Below, piece by piece: positions 31,987 through 40,064 of a stretch of DNA of 64,000 nt (position 1 is its first letter; the number at the start of each line of letters is the position of its first letter). Location of the stretch: NCBI GenBank assembly GCA_021654415.1, contig AP024487.1, positions 2,321,001-2,385,000 on the forward strand. The letters are read 5' to 3'. This DNA comes from Metallosphaera javensis (ex Sakai et al. 2022). Lineage in GTDB: Archaea; Thermoproteota; Thermoprotei_A; Sulfolobales; Sulfolobaceae. The notes below the pieces were generated by a model, which ran no database searches, was not told the DNA's origin, and saw nothing but the letters and a program-made list of their open reading frames with translations. The position numbers and the translations under genes are program-made.

Positions 31987-32306
31987 TTGGAAACACTCTC
32001 ATCTATCCACTCCAGATACAACTTAAAACCATTCTTTATATCTAGGGCTAGAATCTCAGGGACCTTGTAGGGGTGAAGTTCCTTGAGTCTCTTTATCAGT
32101 TCGTCAAGCCTGTCAGAGTTGGTTTTTATTAGTGCAAGAACCTCGCTGTCCTCCGTAACCTTGCCTTCCCATCGGTATATGGAGACGAGACCAGGAACTA
32201 GGTTAACGCAGGCCGCCAGTTTTTCCTCCACTAAGGTTCTTGCAATCCGCTTGCCTTCCTCCATCCCGGGTAGCGTGCTGATCACAAGGACGTACTTTCC
32301 GTTCAT
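31983..32306 (-). CDS. cutA: Divalent cation tolerance protein CutA
   Basis: 107 residues. The trimeric ferredoxin-like CutA pattern is clear: TLPGMEEGKRIARTLVEEKLAACVNLVPGLVSIYRWEGK with the conserved ACVN and YRWEGK segments, then ALIKT and HPYKVPEILAL. It binds copper and other divalent ions; the cellular role is unsettled. First gene in the cutA-gatC-gatA unit, with a TATA-like catttatttc at about 32331-32340. Confidence 0.95.
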   Translation of the reverse strand: MNGKYVLVISTLPGMEEGKRIARTLVEEKLAACVNLVPGLVSIYRWEGKVTEDSEVLALIKTNSDRLDELIKRLKELHPYKVPEILALDIKNGFKLYLEWIDESVSK

Positions 32307-32341
32307 GGCAAAATATTAGCTAGATTTCAGAAATAAATGTA

Positions 32342-32704
32342 ATGAGGCCAGCAGAGATCCCCTTTCAAGCTGAAGGAATAATGGACGCACTAAACCTTGG
32401 AATATCAGAGGCCACTTACTTGGGCGCAGAGTTCATTGGGTTGACGCTGGATAACGGAATAGGCCTCATATTGAGGGTAAGCCCTGACGAAAGAATCATA
32501 AAGATCCTGGTAATGAGCGAGAAAGAGCTACCTTTACCTCCCCTGGGTATATTCGTGAGATCGGACGGGAAGGCCTACAACATATACATCGTGGATAAAC
32601 CTGAAAAGCTCAACGAGGTAGTAGGAATGGATAGGAAAGTGATCTTTGTGGAAGTGATATCTGGTGTCCTTGAAGACTTTCTACGTGAAGCCCTTCAACA
32701 ATGA
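32342..32704 (+). CDS. Hypothetical protein coupled to xpb
   Basis: 120 residues, mixed alpha/beta with a hydrophobic centre (AEFIGLTLDNGIGLILRVSPDE) and no recognisable motif. The ATG lies where a leaderless mRNA from the AT box at about 32309-32316 would begin. Its last 41 bp overlap the start of xpb in another frame, so it is the upstream partner in a two-gene operon with the helicase; a role in the same process is inferred only from this. Confidence 0.7.
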   Translation: MRPAEIPFQAEGIMDALNLGISEATYLGAEFIGLTLDNGIGLILRVSPDERIIKILVMSEKELPLPPLGIFVRSDGKAYNIYIVDKPEKLNEVVGMDRKVIFVEVISGVLEDFLREALQQ

Positions 32705-34280
32705 GGTTCTGGAGAAGCTGATTTCCTTTTCAAAATTTCTTGGCGAGGATCAGAACGGAGCAAAATTCATGGTTGACCCAGAGAGGGCTAGGATAAATGG
32801 GATAACTCTGGAGCAAATAAGGAAAGTCCTCGAGGAAGTGGGAGTAACGCTTGATCCGGAGTTCCTCAATCTCCTAGAGAAGGAAATGGGAGGTTATGAT
32901 GTGGTTTTTGAGCTGGAAGGTAGTAAGCTGGTGGTTAGGGCTAGAACGAGAATATCGGATATCCTGAGAAAGTATAGGATAAGCATACCCTACGATCCAA
33001 GAGATAGGGTTTACAGGACTAGGCCATTCTACTATCACGTGCTCAGGAGGATCCTAGAGAGCGAGGGACTAAGGGTGAAGAGACTGGAACTGGCTCAGGA
33101 TCGCTTTTCCTTGAGGGTAACGGCGAACCTAAGGGAATATCAGCTCGAGGCAGTTAGGGCATGGAAGGAGAACGGGTATAGGGGGGTGATAGCCCTTCCC
33201 ACAGGTGCAGGAAAGACCCTGATAGGAGTGCAGGGTATGAGCATGTTGGGCTTGCCCACCCTAATCGTGACTTTTACCAATGAACAGCTGAGGCAGTGGG
33301 AGGAGACAATCAGGAGATTCACCACCGGGGAGGTTGAGGTCGGTTTATACTATAGCAGGAAGAAACAGCTTGCCCCAATCACGATTACCACATATCAGAC
33401 CGCAATTAAGCATATGGATGAACTTTCATCGTTTCAGTTCCTGATAATAGACGAGGCTCATCATCTTCCCGCGGAGAAGTTCAGGGAGATAGCCCTGTCC
33501 TGTGTGGCCCAGTACAGGATGGCCCTCTCTGCAACTCCCTATAGGTCAGACGGAAAGCACGTGGAACTCTTCAGACTGATGGGAGGCCTGGTATACCAGC
33601 GCGGAGTGGAGGAGCTTGTGGCTCAGGGTTATCTAGCGCAGTTCAGGGTTCTGAGGATCAAAATTCCTCTAACCCTCGAGGAGAGAGTGGAATATGAGAG
33701 CCTCATGAGGAAGTTCAGGTCGCTCTCGGAGGGAAGGCCGATTCTAGAGATTGTCAAGATAGCAAAGGAGGGCGAGGTTAAGGCAATAGAAGCCCTAAAG
33801 GTATACAACAGAATAAGGTATTTAATAGGTCTAACAAAGGGAAAGCTATCCAAGATCAGGGAGATAGTGGAAAACGAAAGGGGGAAAAAGGTTGTAATCT
33901 TTACCCAGTACGTGGAACATGCTGAGCTCATTTCCAGGGTGATTGGTGGTTACATGCTCACCGGTCAGATGTCAAAGAAGGACAGGGAAGAGGTTCTGGA
34001 GAAGTTCAAACAGGCTAGTTCAGGTGTTCTGGTTTTAACCACAGTGGGTGATGAGGGGCTGGACATTCCAGATGCGAGCGTAGGGATCGTGGTGGCCGGG
34101 ACTTCTTCCAAGAGACAATATATACAGAGGCTTGGCAGACTTCTCAGGAATAATTCCGGGAATAAGGTAGCAATACTCTATGAACTCATAGCTAAGGGAA
34201 CCTCAGAGGAGTATCAGTCGAAGAAGAGGAGATCCACCTCATTAGATGACCTGTTTTACTCATTAGAGGACAGGAAGTAA
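32664..34280 (+). CDS. xpb: XPB/Rad25-type DNA helicase
   Basis: 538 residues from GTG. SF2 helicase related to the TFIIH subunit XPB, used in repair and perhaps transcription. Domains: N-terminal region with damage-recognition-like fold (1-150), REYQLEAVRAW, Walker A LPTGAGKTLIGV (about 175-186), IIDEAHHLP (about 260), SATPYRSDG, and helicase C motifs VFTQYVEHAELIS and TSSKRQYIQRLGRLLRN. In Sulfolobus one XPB paralogue is next to the nuclease gene bax1; bax1 is not seen here. It converges on and overlaps the next gene by 25 bp. Confidence 0.92.
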   Translation: MSLKTFYVKPFNNEVLEKLISFSKFLGEDQNGAKFMVDPERARINGITLEQIRKVLEEVGVTLDPEFLNLLEKEMGGYDVVFELEGSKLVVRARTRISDILRKYRISIPYDPRDRVYRTRPFYYHVLRRILESEGLRVKRLELAQDRFSLRVTANLREYQLEAVRAWKENGYRGVIALPTGAGKTLIGVQGMSMLGLPTLIVTFTNEQLRQWEETIRRFTTGEVEVGLYYSRKKQLAPITITTYQTAIKHMDELSSFQFLIIDEAHHLPAEKFREIALSCVAQYRMALSATPYRSDGKHVELFRLMGGLVYQRGVEELVAQGYLAQFRVLRIKIPLTLEERVEYESLMRKFRSLSEGRPILEIVKIAKEGEVKAIEALKVYNRIRYLIGLTKGKLSKIREIVENERGKKVVIFTQYVEHAELISRVIGGYMLTGQMSKKDREEVLEKFKQASSGVLVLTTVGDEGLDIPDASVGIVVAGTSSKRQYIQRLGRLLRNNSGNKVAILYELIAKGTSEEYQSKKRRSTSLDDLFYSLEDRK

Positions 34281-34723
34281 GTAAGGGAGTGAGCAAGCGC
34301 CAGTAACAAGGTTCTGTCATCACTCAGGAAAACCTCTTTTCCCCTTGACGAGATTAGGGGTTGACCTTGCACGGTGACTATGGGAACCCCGGGGAGAGAA
34401 GATGCAACTCTAAACTTGGATCTACCGAGGAGTTCCCTTGCGGTAAAGCCTGGGAGGAATTCATGGCTCAGAACCTCCAGTTCCCCTTCAATCTCCGAGG
34501 ACGGCTCCATCACAACGACGTTACCACCGACTCTTACTCCATCTACCCAAGTGGGGGATGTTATCATGTGAGGGCATTCATGGGAGACCACGGAAAGGGG
34601 AGGGAATGTTTGAGCCTTCCCCCTAACAAATGCAGTGAAGGGTTTCACGGTGACCAGATCTCCAGGGCCCAGTAGGTTCACCTCATGGGGTCTGCAGATC
34701 CTCCCCTCAAGAATATATGGCAT
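34256..34723 (-). CDS. Conserved hypothetical protein, beta-rich
   Basis: 155 residues, mostly short strands: PYILEGRICRPHEVNLLGPGDLVTVKPFTAF at the start and VVSHECPHMITSP in the middle. No enzyme motif is evident and I do not know the family. TATA (on the minus strand ttttatatt, about 34744-34752) lies 25 bp upstream of the ATG, indicating a leaderless mRNA. Convergent with xpb. Confidence 0.65.
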   Translation of the reverse strand: MPYILEGRICRPHEVNLLGPGDLVTVKPFTAFVRGKAQTFPPLSVVSHECPHMITSPTWVDGVRVGGNVVVMEPSSEIEGELEVLSHEFLPGFTARELLGRSKFRVASSLPGVPIVTVQGQPLISSRGKEVFLSDDRTLLLALAHSLTYFLSSNE

Positions 34724-34755
34724 AAATCTAAACCTTAAACTAGAATATAAAACGG

Positions 34756-34808
34756 CTATGATAGGACTTGTAAGGTCTGACCGTGATGAGCGACCAGGCT
34801 TTGAGCCG
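34756..34808 (+). ncRNA. Candidate C/D box guide sRNA
   Basis: Boxes in order: C-like ATGATAG (34758-34764), 12-nt guide, D' CTGA (34777-34780), C' GTGATGA (34783-34789), 11-nt guide GCGACCAGGCT (34790-34800), D-like TTGA (34801-34804). The D'/C' pair is perfect and both guide lengths are right, but box C and box D each deviate by one or two bases. The surrounding 190-bp gap has no ORF. No promoter of its own was clear. Confidence 0.4.
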
Positions 34809-34913
34809 TAACAAGATGTGACGAGGAAATTGGATCATCGCAGTACAGTTTCATGGGGAGAGCGGAGATCCATCGTTTAGCATATTATACCACAGGAGGA
34901 ATGTAAGGCAATC

Positions 34914-35189
34914 ATGAAGTGGTTGAAGAAAAGGGATGCAGTAATTTATTTTTTATTATGGAAGAAATTCAGGGATACGGGGTTCACTCTCTTTGAGGCC
35001 TATTCTCATCTGGATCCGTATTTTTCTAAGAAAATAACAAAATCTACCATAAGGTACATGCTGAGAGCAGGCTTACTGATAAATAAGGATGGCAGGATGT
35101 ATCTTTTACCCCTAGAGGAATACCTAGAGCTAATTTCTCTACCATATCTAAAAAGAAGGGCTAGTCTTCGTCATAGAATTCAAGGATAA
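34914..35189 (+). CDS. Small winged-helix-like protein
   Basis: 91 residues: a basic, aromatic-rich N-terminal helix (KKRDAVIYFLLWKKFRDTGFTLFEAY), a helix-turn-helix-like KKITKSTIRYMLRAGLLI and a wing KDGRMYLLP. This fits a compact winged helix of unknown target. Its stop overlaps the convergent gene by 29 bp. The preceding gap holds the candidate sRNA. Confidence 0.65.
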   Translation: MKWLKKRDAVIYFLLWKKFRDTGFTLFEAYSHLDPYFSKKITKSTIRYMLRAGLLINKDGRMYLLPLEEYLELISLPYLKRRASLRHRIQG

Positions 35190-35481
35190 CCTTTACCTTG
35201 ACTTCCTGTTTTGATAGAGGAGGTATCTTATCACCGAAGTCGACTCCAATGGCCACGGGATTTCCCATGGAATCGTTAAATCTGACCTCAGCAACGTAAT
35301 GCTTTGAGGGTCCACTGCTCATCATGTTCATGAGTTCTGAGTATATTCTGGAGATGGCCATCTGAAATGCAATTGGACTGGAAAGGTCCTCTGGCCTGAG
35401 CTGTATTGAGGCTAGATTTCCCATTACTTCACCTATCTTTGCCTTTGCCTCAAATTCTACCTTATGAGTAGGTTGACTCAT
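35161..35481 (-). CDS. Small conserved hypothetical protein
   Basis: 106 residues in three parts: an N-terminal strand region (HKVEFEAKAKIGEVMGNLASI), a helical middle (SPIAFQMAISRIYSELMNMM) and C-terminal strands (YVAEVRF, EVKVKVILEFYDED). No family is recognised. It lies about 110 bp downstream of alba1 on the same strand, with a separate AT-rich start region. Confidence 0.65.
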   Translation of the reverse strand: MSQPTHKVEFEAKAKIGEVMGNLASIQLRPEDLSSPIAFQMAISRIYSELMNMMSSGPSKHYVAEVRFNDSMGNPVAIGVDFGDKIPPLSKQEVKVKVILEFYDED

Positions 35482-35592
35482 GTCTATCTTATAATAAGAT
35501 CTCCAGTGGTCTATTAAATATATGCCAAGAAGCCTTCAGCGCCCAAAATAGAATTATCTCTGGAACGGCGTAAAAAATCGCTATCTAACCGT

Positions 35593-35889
35593 TTATGCCT
35601 TTTTCCTTATACTTATCTCTATCGTAGATACCCTAGACTGCCTTCCGTCTTGGCTGGTCACTACTTGGCTACCTACGCCTATGGCTCTGATCTCTATCTT
35701 GTCTGGAAGGAATCTGTTCCTAACTATTTCCACAGTATCCACAGCTTTGCTTATTGCCCTTCCTCTAGCCTTTATTATGATCTCTGGAACGCCCTGGTTT
35801 AGCAGAGTCAAGGCAGCTAGGACATAGTTCATTACTGGCTTTTTACCTACAAGGACTACGTTACTTGGAGTAGGAGATGTTCCGCTCAT
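35593..35889 (-). CDS. alba: Chromatin protein Alba (Alba1)
   Basis: 98 residues from the ATG at 35889, which has an AGGTGA site at 35897-35902. It is a dimeric DNA- and RNA-binding protein coating the chromosome. The sequence is nearly that of Sulfolobus Alba1: [41 protein letters not shown] and [22 protein letters not shown]16, the lysine whose acetylation state controls DNA binding in Sulfolobus, is present in GKKP. It is divergent from reverse gyrase; a MITE lies between them. Confidence 0.97.
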   Translation of the reverse strand: MSGTSPTPSNVVLVGKKPVMNYVLAALTLLNQGVPEIIIKARGRAISKAVDTVEIVRNRFLPDKIEIRAIGVGSQVVTSQDGRQSRVSTIEISIRKKA

Positions 35890-36014
35890 TTTATTCACCT
35901 ATGTGCGGATCATAACCATATCGTAAGTTTAAAAAGTTAATCGGACGGCCATTCAAGGTTTTGTAATAGTATTGGTATAATTTCACTTTATATCCAAGTT
36001 TTCCTTGATCGTGT

Positions 36015-36108
36015 CATAGTGTCGTCAAACTTTAAATTAGTTTTATGGCTTCGCGACTTCGCATTGAATTCCTTGAAACTTGAAATGTGTCAACGTGACG
36101 ACACTATG
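36015..36108 (+). mobile_element. 94-bp MITE (copy A) between alba and reverse gyrase
   Basis: Perfect 13-bp inverted repeats CATAGTGTCGTCA (36015-36027) and its complement (36096-36108). Flanks GATCGTGT and AATCATGT suggest an 8-bp target duplication with two transitions. The interior matches copy C (61405-61509, inverted) along its length, and the two ends match the ends of the IS at 57139-58392. It has no ORF. Confidence 0.85.
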
Positions 36109-36224
36109 AATCATGTTTGTGAATAAGGGAACTCTGAGTAATAATAAGAATTTAAAACGTTCTATTTTCAGTCAACGCTATCTGGAACTTATAAACGAAA
36201 CGTTTTGGTAACATCTGGAGTCCT

Positions 36225-36234
36225 ATCTTATAAA
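36225..36234 (+). promoter_or_regulatory. TATA box of reverse gyrase gene
   Basis: tcttataaat at 36223-36232 lies about 33 bp before the ATG at 36262, so the leader is about 5 nt. Upstream, AAAACGTT (36154-36161) and AACGTTTT (36199-36206) form an inverted repeat that might be a control site. Confidence 0.5.
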
Positions 36235-36261
36235 TCCCTTCCCTTTCCAAGCTAGGAATTA

Positions 36262-39200
36262 ATGATAACTTCAGTATTCCATAGCTCTTGTCCCAACTGT
36301 CAAGGACCTCTTGAAGATTACAGGGCTCTGGCAGGTTTACCGTGCAGTGCGTGCATGCCTGGAAGCGTCGACTCATTCAAGGATTTACCTCAGGAGGAAA
36401 AGATAAGGGTTGTATACAATATCTTGGTTAATAACGGGAAACTGGGAAAATACTGGGAACTGTACTACACCACAGAAATGTATAATGAGATTATCAACTA
36501 TTTTAAACATGCCACAGGTAACGAACCCTGGTCACTGCAGAGGCTTTGGCTCAGGCGTTTGGGAGAGAGGGAGAACTTCTCCCTGTCTGCACCCACAGGG
36601 ATGGGAAAGACCACCACCCTGATCTCATATTCAACTTACCTCTCCAAGGCAGTTTTATACATAGTCCCAACCAAATCCCTCCAGGAACAGATATGCTCCA
36701 AAATCGGAGCAATCTCAAGCGTTTCCTGCGGAAAGGTTGACCCCAACTCTATCTCTGTACTTACTGTAAGTTACGTTAACAAGAACTACGAGCAGATCAG
36801 GGATTACAGGCCAAATTTCATCGCAGTTGATGACGCAGATGCCATAATCAAGAGCGGGAAGACTACGGATAAACTTGTCGAGCTAATGGGAATCCCCAAG
36901 GACGTGTATGAGGACGCAATGAGGCTGGTGAGGCTCAGAAGGATGCTCTACTTAAAGGACAACAAGGACGAGATAATGGAGAAAATAGCCCTCCTGGAAA
37001 GGAAGATACAGAGCTTCACGGGGATAATTGCTCAGCTGGTTGTTGCCAGCGCAACCCTAAGACCCAAGGGGGTGAAACAGAAGGCGTTGAGGCATATCTC
37101 GGGCTTCGATATCTCCACAGCCCAAACTTACGCCCGAAACATAGTTGACTCATTCACTTCCACCAGTCTGGAAGAGGTGGTTCAGAGGCTGGGACCTGGA
37201 GGTCTGATCTTGGTCTCCAGGGAGTACGGAAAGGAGAAAATGAAGGAGATCAAGGAAACCCTAACATCCATGAACTTCAAAGTGGGTCTGGCTATCAGTG
37301 GCAGAAAGTTCCTTCAGGACTTTTCAGACGGAAAGACCGACATCCTTGTGGGCTCCGCCTCATATTATGGCGTGGCTGTAAGGGGAATAGACGAACCAAA
37401 GAGGCTGAAATATGTTCTGTTTTATGGAGTGCCCAAATCCAGAACCAGGGCAGAGGAATCTGTAAAGAATCCCTTCACGCTCTTGAGGGTGTCCAGACTC
37501 TTGGGGATACAGGTTCCTGAGGAAGAGATATTGGGCCTATCCCCAGCTGAGGCTCAGGCCATAAAGATAGCCATGATAACCGGTCAGCCTCTGGAGGGAA
37601 GGCTGGGCACACTCCTGGAAAAAATGAAGGTTCTCGTGAAGGAGGCTCAAGAGGCCCTCAAGAAGGTGAACGGAACCATTGTGGGAGAGACCTTCCAGAT
37701 CTCTAGGAAGGGAAAGGAAGTGTTCATAGAGTACCCCGATATCATAACTTACCTCCAGGGCTCCGGGAGGAGTAGCAGGCTCCTAAATGGGGGGCTAACG
37801 CAGGGCCTGAGCGTCATCTTGGTGGATGATCAAGTTATATTTGAGCTCTTCAAGAGGAAGATGAACTTCCTGATTCCTGGGTTCGCCCCGGTAAACTTCG
37901 AAACCGTTGAGCTGGATAAGGTAAAAGAGGAGATTGAAAGGACCAGGAGGGAGGGAGGAAACAGGATAGAAATTAAAACGGGACTTTTGGTAGTCGAATC
38001 TCCCACTAAAGCTAAGACCATCTCTAGACTGTTCGGCTTTCCGGCCCGCAGAAGCATAGGAGGAGTTCCGGTATATGAGACCGTGGTGGTTGAGGGAAAC
38101 AGGGTGTACATTCTGGACGTGATGGCCACAAAGGGCCACGTAACTGATCTCACGCTTGAGGAAAAGGGGTACTACGGTGTTGAGATCAAGGGGGACAGGC
38201 TCAGTCCCTTCTATTCCCACATATACAGGTGCTCCAGCTGTAAAAGATCTGTGAGTAAGGAAGTGGAAACTTGTCCCTACTGCGGATCCAACCTGATCTC
38301 CTCCTCTCTCTCAACTATCAACGCCATGAGAAAGCTCGCCCTAGAGGTGGACCAGGTATTCATCGCCACCGATCCGGACACCGAAGGTGAGAAGATCGCA
38401 TTTGACGTTGCCATCAACATATCTCCGTATAACCCCAACATAGCTAGGATAAAGTATCATGAGGTTACCAGGAGTGGCATAGTGGAGGCATTGAGGACCT
38501 CTTCTTCCCTGGATATGAACGTAGTCTACAGTCAGATGGTGAGGAGGATAGAAGATAGATGGATCGGATTTGAACTGAGCAAACTGCTCAAGCTCAGGTT
38601 CGGAGATAGAAACCACGGAGCTGGAAGAGTGCAAACTCCGGTCCTAGGATGGATAGTCAAGAAGACCGTGGATTATAAGCAGAGAATGGGTTGGATACTT
38701 AACGTCAAGGTAGGAAGTTACGTGTACAGGGAGTTTCACAGGGAGAAACCCAACCTCCAGGACAAGACCGTGGAAGTTGACGTGGTGGAGGAAAGAGAGG
38801 AGACGTTACAGCCACCTCCACCCTTCTCCACAGACGACCTATTGATAGAGGCATATAGGTGGTACAAGATCCCAGCGGAGAGAGTTATGAGGCTTGCCCA
38901 GGATCTCTTCGAGAGCGGTCTCATTACCTATCATAGAACAGACAGCCACCATGTGTCTGGAAGGGGAATGGAGATAGCCAAAGAATATCTGGAGAAGACG
39001 AACCTATCCCACGAGTATCAGCCCAGGGGATGGGGGAGTGAGGGGACCCATGAAGCCATAAGACCTACTAGGCCACTGGACCTGGAGTCACTCAAGAGAG
39101 AGATTGCTGAGAACCCCACAATGCTTTCAGTGAAGTTTTCGTGGGCCCATTTCGCCTTGTATGACATGATATTCAGGAGATTCATGGCCAGCCAGATGCG

Positions 39201-39711
39201 CGAATCCAAAGGAGTTGTGAGGAAGTTTAGAATGAAGCTGGGAGAAAGAACCTGGGATGCGGAGCTATTGGTGAAAATGTATGGCGGTTTCTCCAACCTC
39301 TATACCTACAGGCTATATGACGTGCCTGTGGGAAAGACCAGTGCAGAGATCAGCGTGGTTAGGGGATCAGACGTGAGATTGCTCACCTATGCAGATGTCA
39401 TTAAGGATATGAAGGAGAAGAGGATAGGAAGACCCAGCACCTATGCCAAAACCATTCAGTCCCTCCTAAGGCACGGATACGTGATCGAGAGCAAGAAGAA
39501 GGCAGTCCTAGTAGCAACAAAGAAGGGGATAAATGCCTACGAATTCCTCTCCAGGTTTCCAGACCTTACCTCTGAGGAGGTCACCGCGGATCTGCTTTCC
39601 AAGATGGATGCAATCTCCACAGGGAGTTTAGAACCAACCTCAGTACTGCTTCCGATTCTCCATAACCTACAAGGTCTAGAAACTCTTCCTAAGTCTGAAC
39701 AGGAGATATGA
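36262..39711 (+). CDS. rgy: Reverse gyrase
   Basis: 1149 residues. It introduces positive supercoils into DNA, the hallmark enzyme of hyperthermophiles. Layout: N-terminal zinc finger CPNC...CSAC (residues 10-31), helicase domain with Walker A APTGMGKTT (110-118) and VDDADA as the DEAD-like box, then a type IA topoisomerase domain with TOPRIM start LLVVESPTKAKT (about 574-585), a second zinc finger CSSCKRS...CPYCGS (about 655-675), ATDPDTEGEKIA (about 701) and the catalytic tyrosine in GLITYHRTDS (about Y888). Sulfolobales carry two reverse gyrases; the position next to alba suggests the TopR2-like copy (inference). Confidence 0.97.
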   Translation: MITSVFHSSCPNCQGPLEDYRALAGLPCSACMPGSVDSFKDLPQEEKIRVVYNILVNNGKLGKYWELYYTTEMYNEIINYFKHATGNEPWSLQRLWLRRLGERENFSLSAPTGMGKTTTLISYSTYLSKAVLYIVPTKSLQEQICSKIGAISSVSCGKVDPNSISVLTVSYVNKNYEQIRDYRPNFIAVDDADAIIKSGKTTDKLVELMGIPKDVYEDAMRLVRLRRMLYLKDNKDEIMEKIALLERKIQSFTGIIAQLVVASATLRPKGVKQKALRHISGFDISTAQTYARNIVDSFTSTSLEEVVQRLGPGGLILVSREYGKEKMKEIKETLTSMNFKVGLAISGRKFLQDFSDGKTDILVGSASYYGVAVRGIDEPKRLKYVLFYGVPKSRTRAEESVKNPFTLLRVSRLLGIQVPEEEILGLSPAEAQAIKIAMITGQPLEGRLGTLLEKMKVLVKEAQEALKKVNGTIVGETFQISRKGKEVFIEYPDIITYLQGSGRSSRLLNGGLTQGLSVILVDDQVIFELFKRKMNFLIPGFAPVNFETVELDKVKEEIERTRREGGNRIEIKTGLLVVESPTKAKTISRLFGFPARRSIGGVPVYETVVVEGNRVYILDVMATKGHVTDLTLEEKGYYGVEIKGDRLSPFYSHIYRCSSCKRSVSKEVETCPYCGSNLISSSLSTINAMRKLALEVDQVFIATDPDTEGEKIAFDVAINISPYNPNIARIKYHEVTRSGIVEALRTSSSLDMNVVYSQMVRRIEDRWIGFELSKLLKLRFGDRNHGAGRVQTPVLGWIVKKTVDYKQRMGWILNVKVGSYVYREFHREKPNLQDKTVEVDVVEEREETLQPPPPFSTDDLLIEAYRWYKIPAERVMRLAQDLFESGLITYHRTDSHHVSGRGMEIAKEYLEKTNLSHEYQPRGWGSEGTHEAIRPTRPLDLESLKREIAENPTMLSVKFSWAHFALYDMIFRRFMASQMRESKGVVRKFRMKLGERTWDAELLVKMYGGFSNLYTYRLYDVPVGKTSAEISVVRGSDVRLLTYADVIKDMKEKRIGRPSTYAKTIQSLLRHGYVIESKKKAVLVATKKGINAYEFLSRFPDLTSEEVTADLLSKMDAISTGSLEPTSVLLPILHNLQGLETLPKSEQEI

Positions 39712-39963
39712 TATCCTTCTCCTGTCCTTGAATTCACTGCCTATGCTGACATCAACAAGGACTACACCATCTCCCAGTTTTTCCTTCAGGACGTTATATA
39801 CATCCACGGTTCTATCTATCTCCCTACCGTAACCCTTGAGCTCCACGTCCTTAACTCCTTGGTTAAATGAGGAGATTATGTCTAATACCTGTTCCTCTAT
39901 GGACTTATTCCTGCTTACTACGAACTGAGTACCTCTTTCCATTAGGACTTTCACTACACTCAT
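39676..39963 (-). CDS. alba2: Alba paralogue (Alba2)
   Basis: 95 residues from the ATG at 39963; the longer frame upstream is not Alba-like. The segments EEQVLDIISSFNQGVKDVELKGYGREIDRTVDVYNVLKEKL (two helices and strand of the Alba fold) and ISYLLFRLRK identify it as the divergent second Alba, which forms heterodimers with Alba1 in Sulfolobus. It lacks the GKKP lysine pair. The gene converges on reverse gyrase and overlaps its end by 36 bp. TATA-like agatttattt at about 39981-39991 on the minus strand. Confidence 0.9.
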   Translation of the reverse strand: MSVVKVLMERGTQFVVSRNKSIEEQVLDIISSFNQGVKDVELKGYGREIDRTVDVYNVLKEKLGDGVVLVDVSIGSEFKDRRRISYLLFRLRKSF

Positions 39964-40011
39964 GAACCGCGATTGACAAATAAATCTATTGATTGCACAT
40001 TCAATTCCTCG

Positions 40012-40064
40012 CTTCAGTAACACGGGCCAGTATCATCCAATCATATCTTGGGCTCTCATCACGT
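40012..40064 (-). ncRNA. C/D box guide sRNA overlapping the lhr stop codon
   Basis: Read on the minus strand: box C GTGATGA (40062-40056), 11-nt guide, degenerate D'/C' (ATGA, GATGATA), 13-nt guide CTGGCCCGTGTTA, box D CTGA (40017-40014). The C to D distance of 49 nt is standard. Box C is built from the tandem TGA TGA stop codons of the helicase gene, so the sRNA is probably processed from its mRNA 3' end. Use with Nop5, fibrillarin and L7Ae would direct 2'-O-methylation. The target was not identified. Confidence 0.65.
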
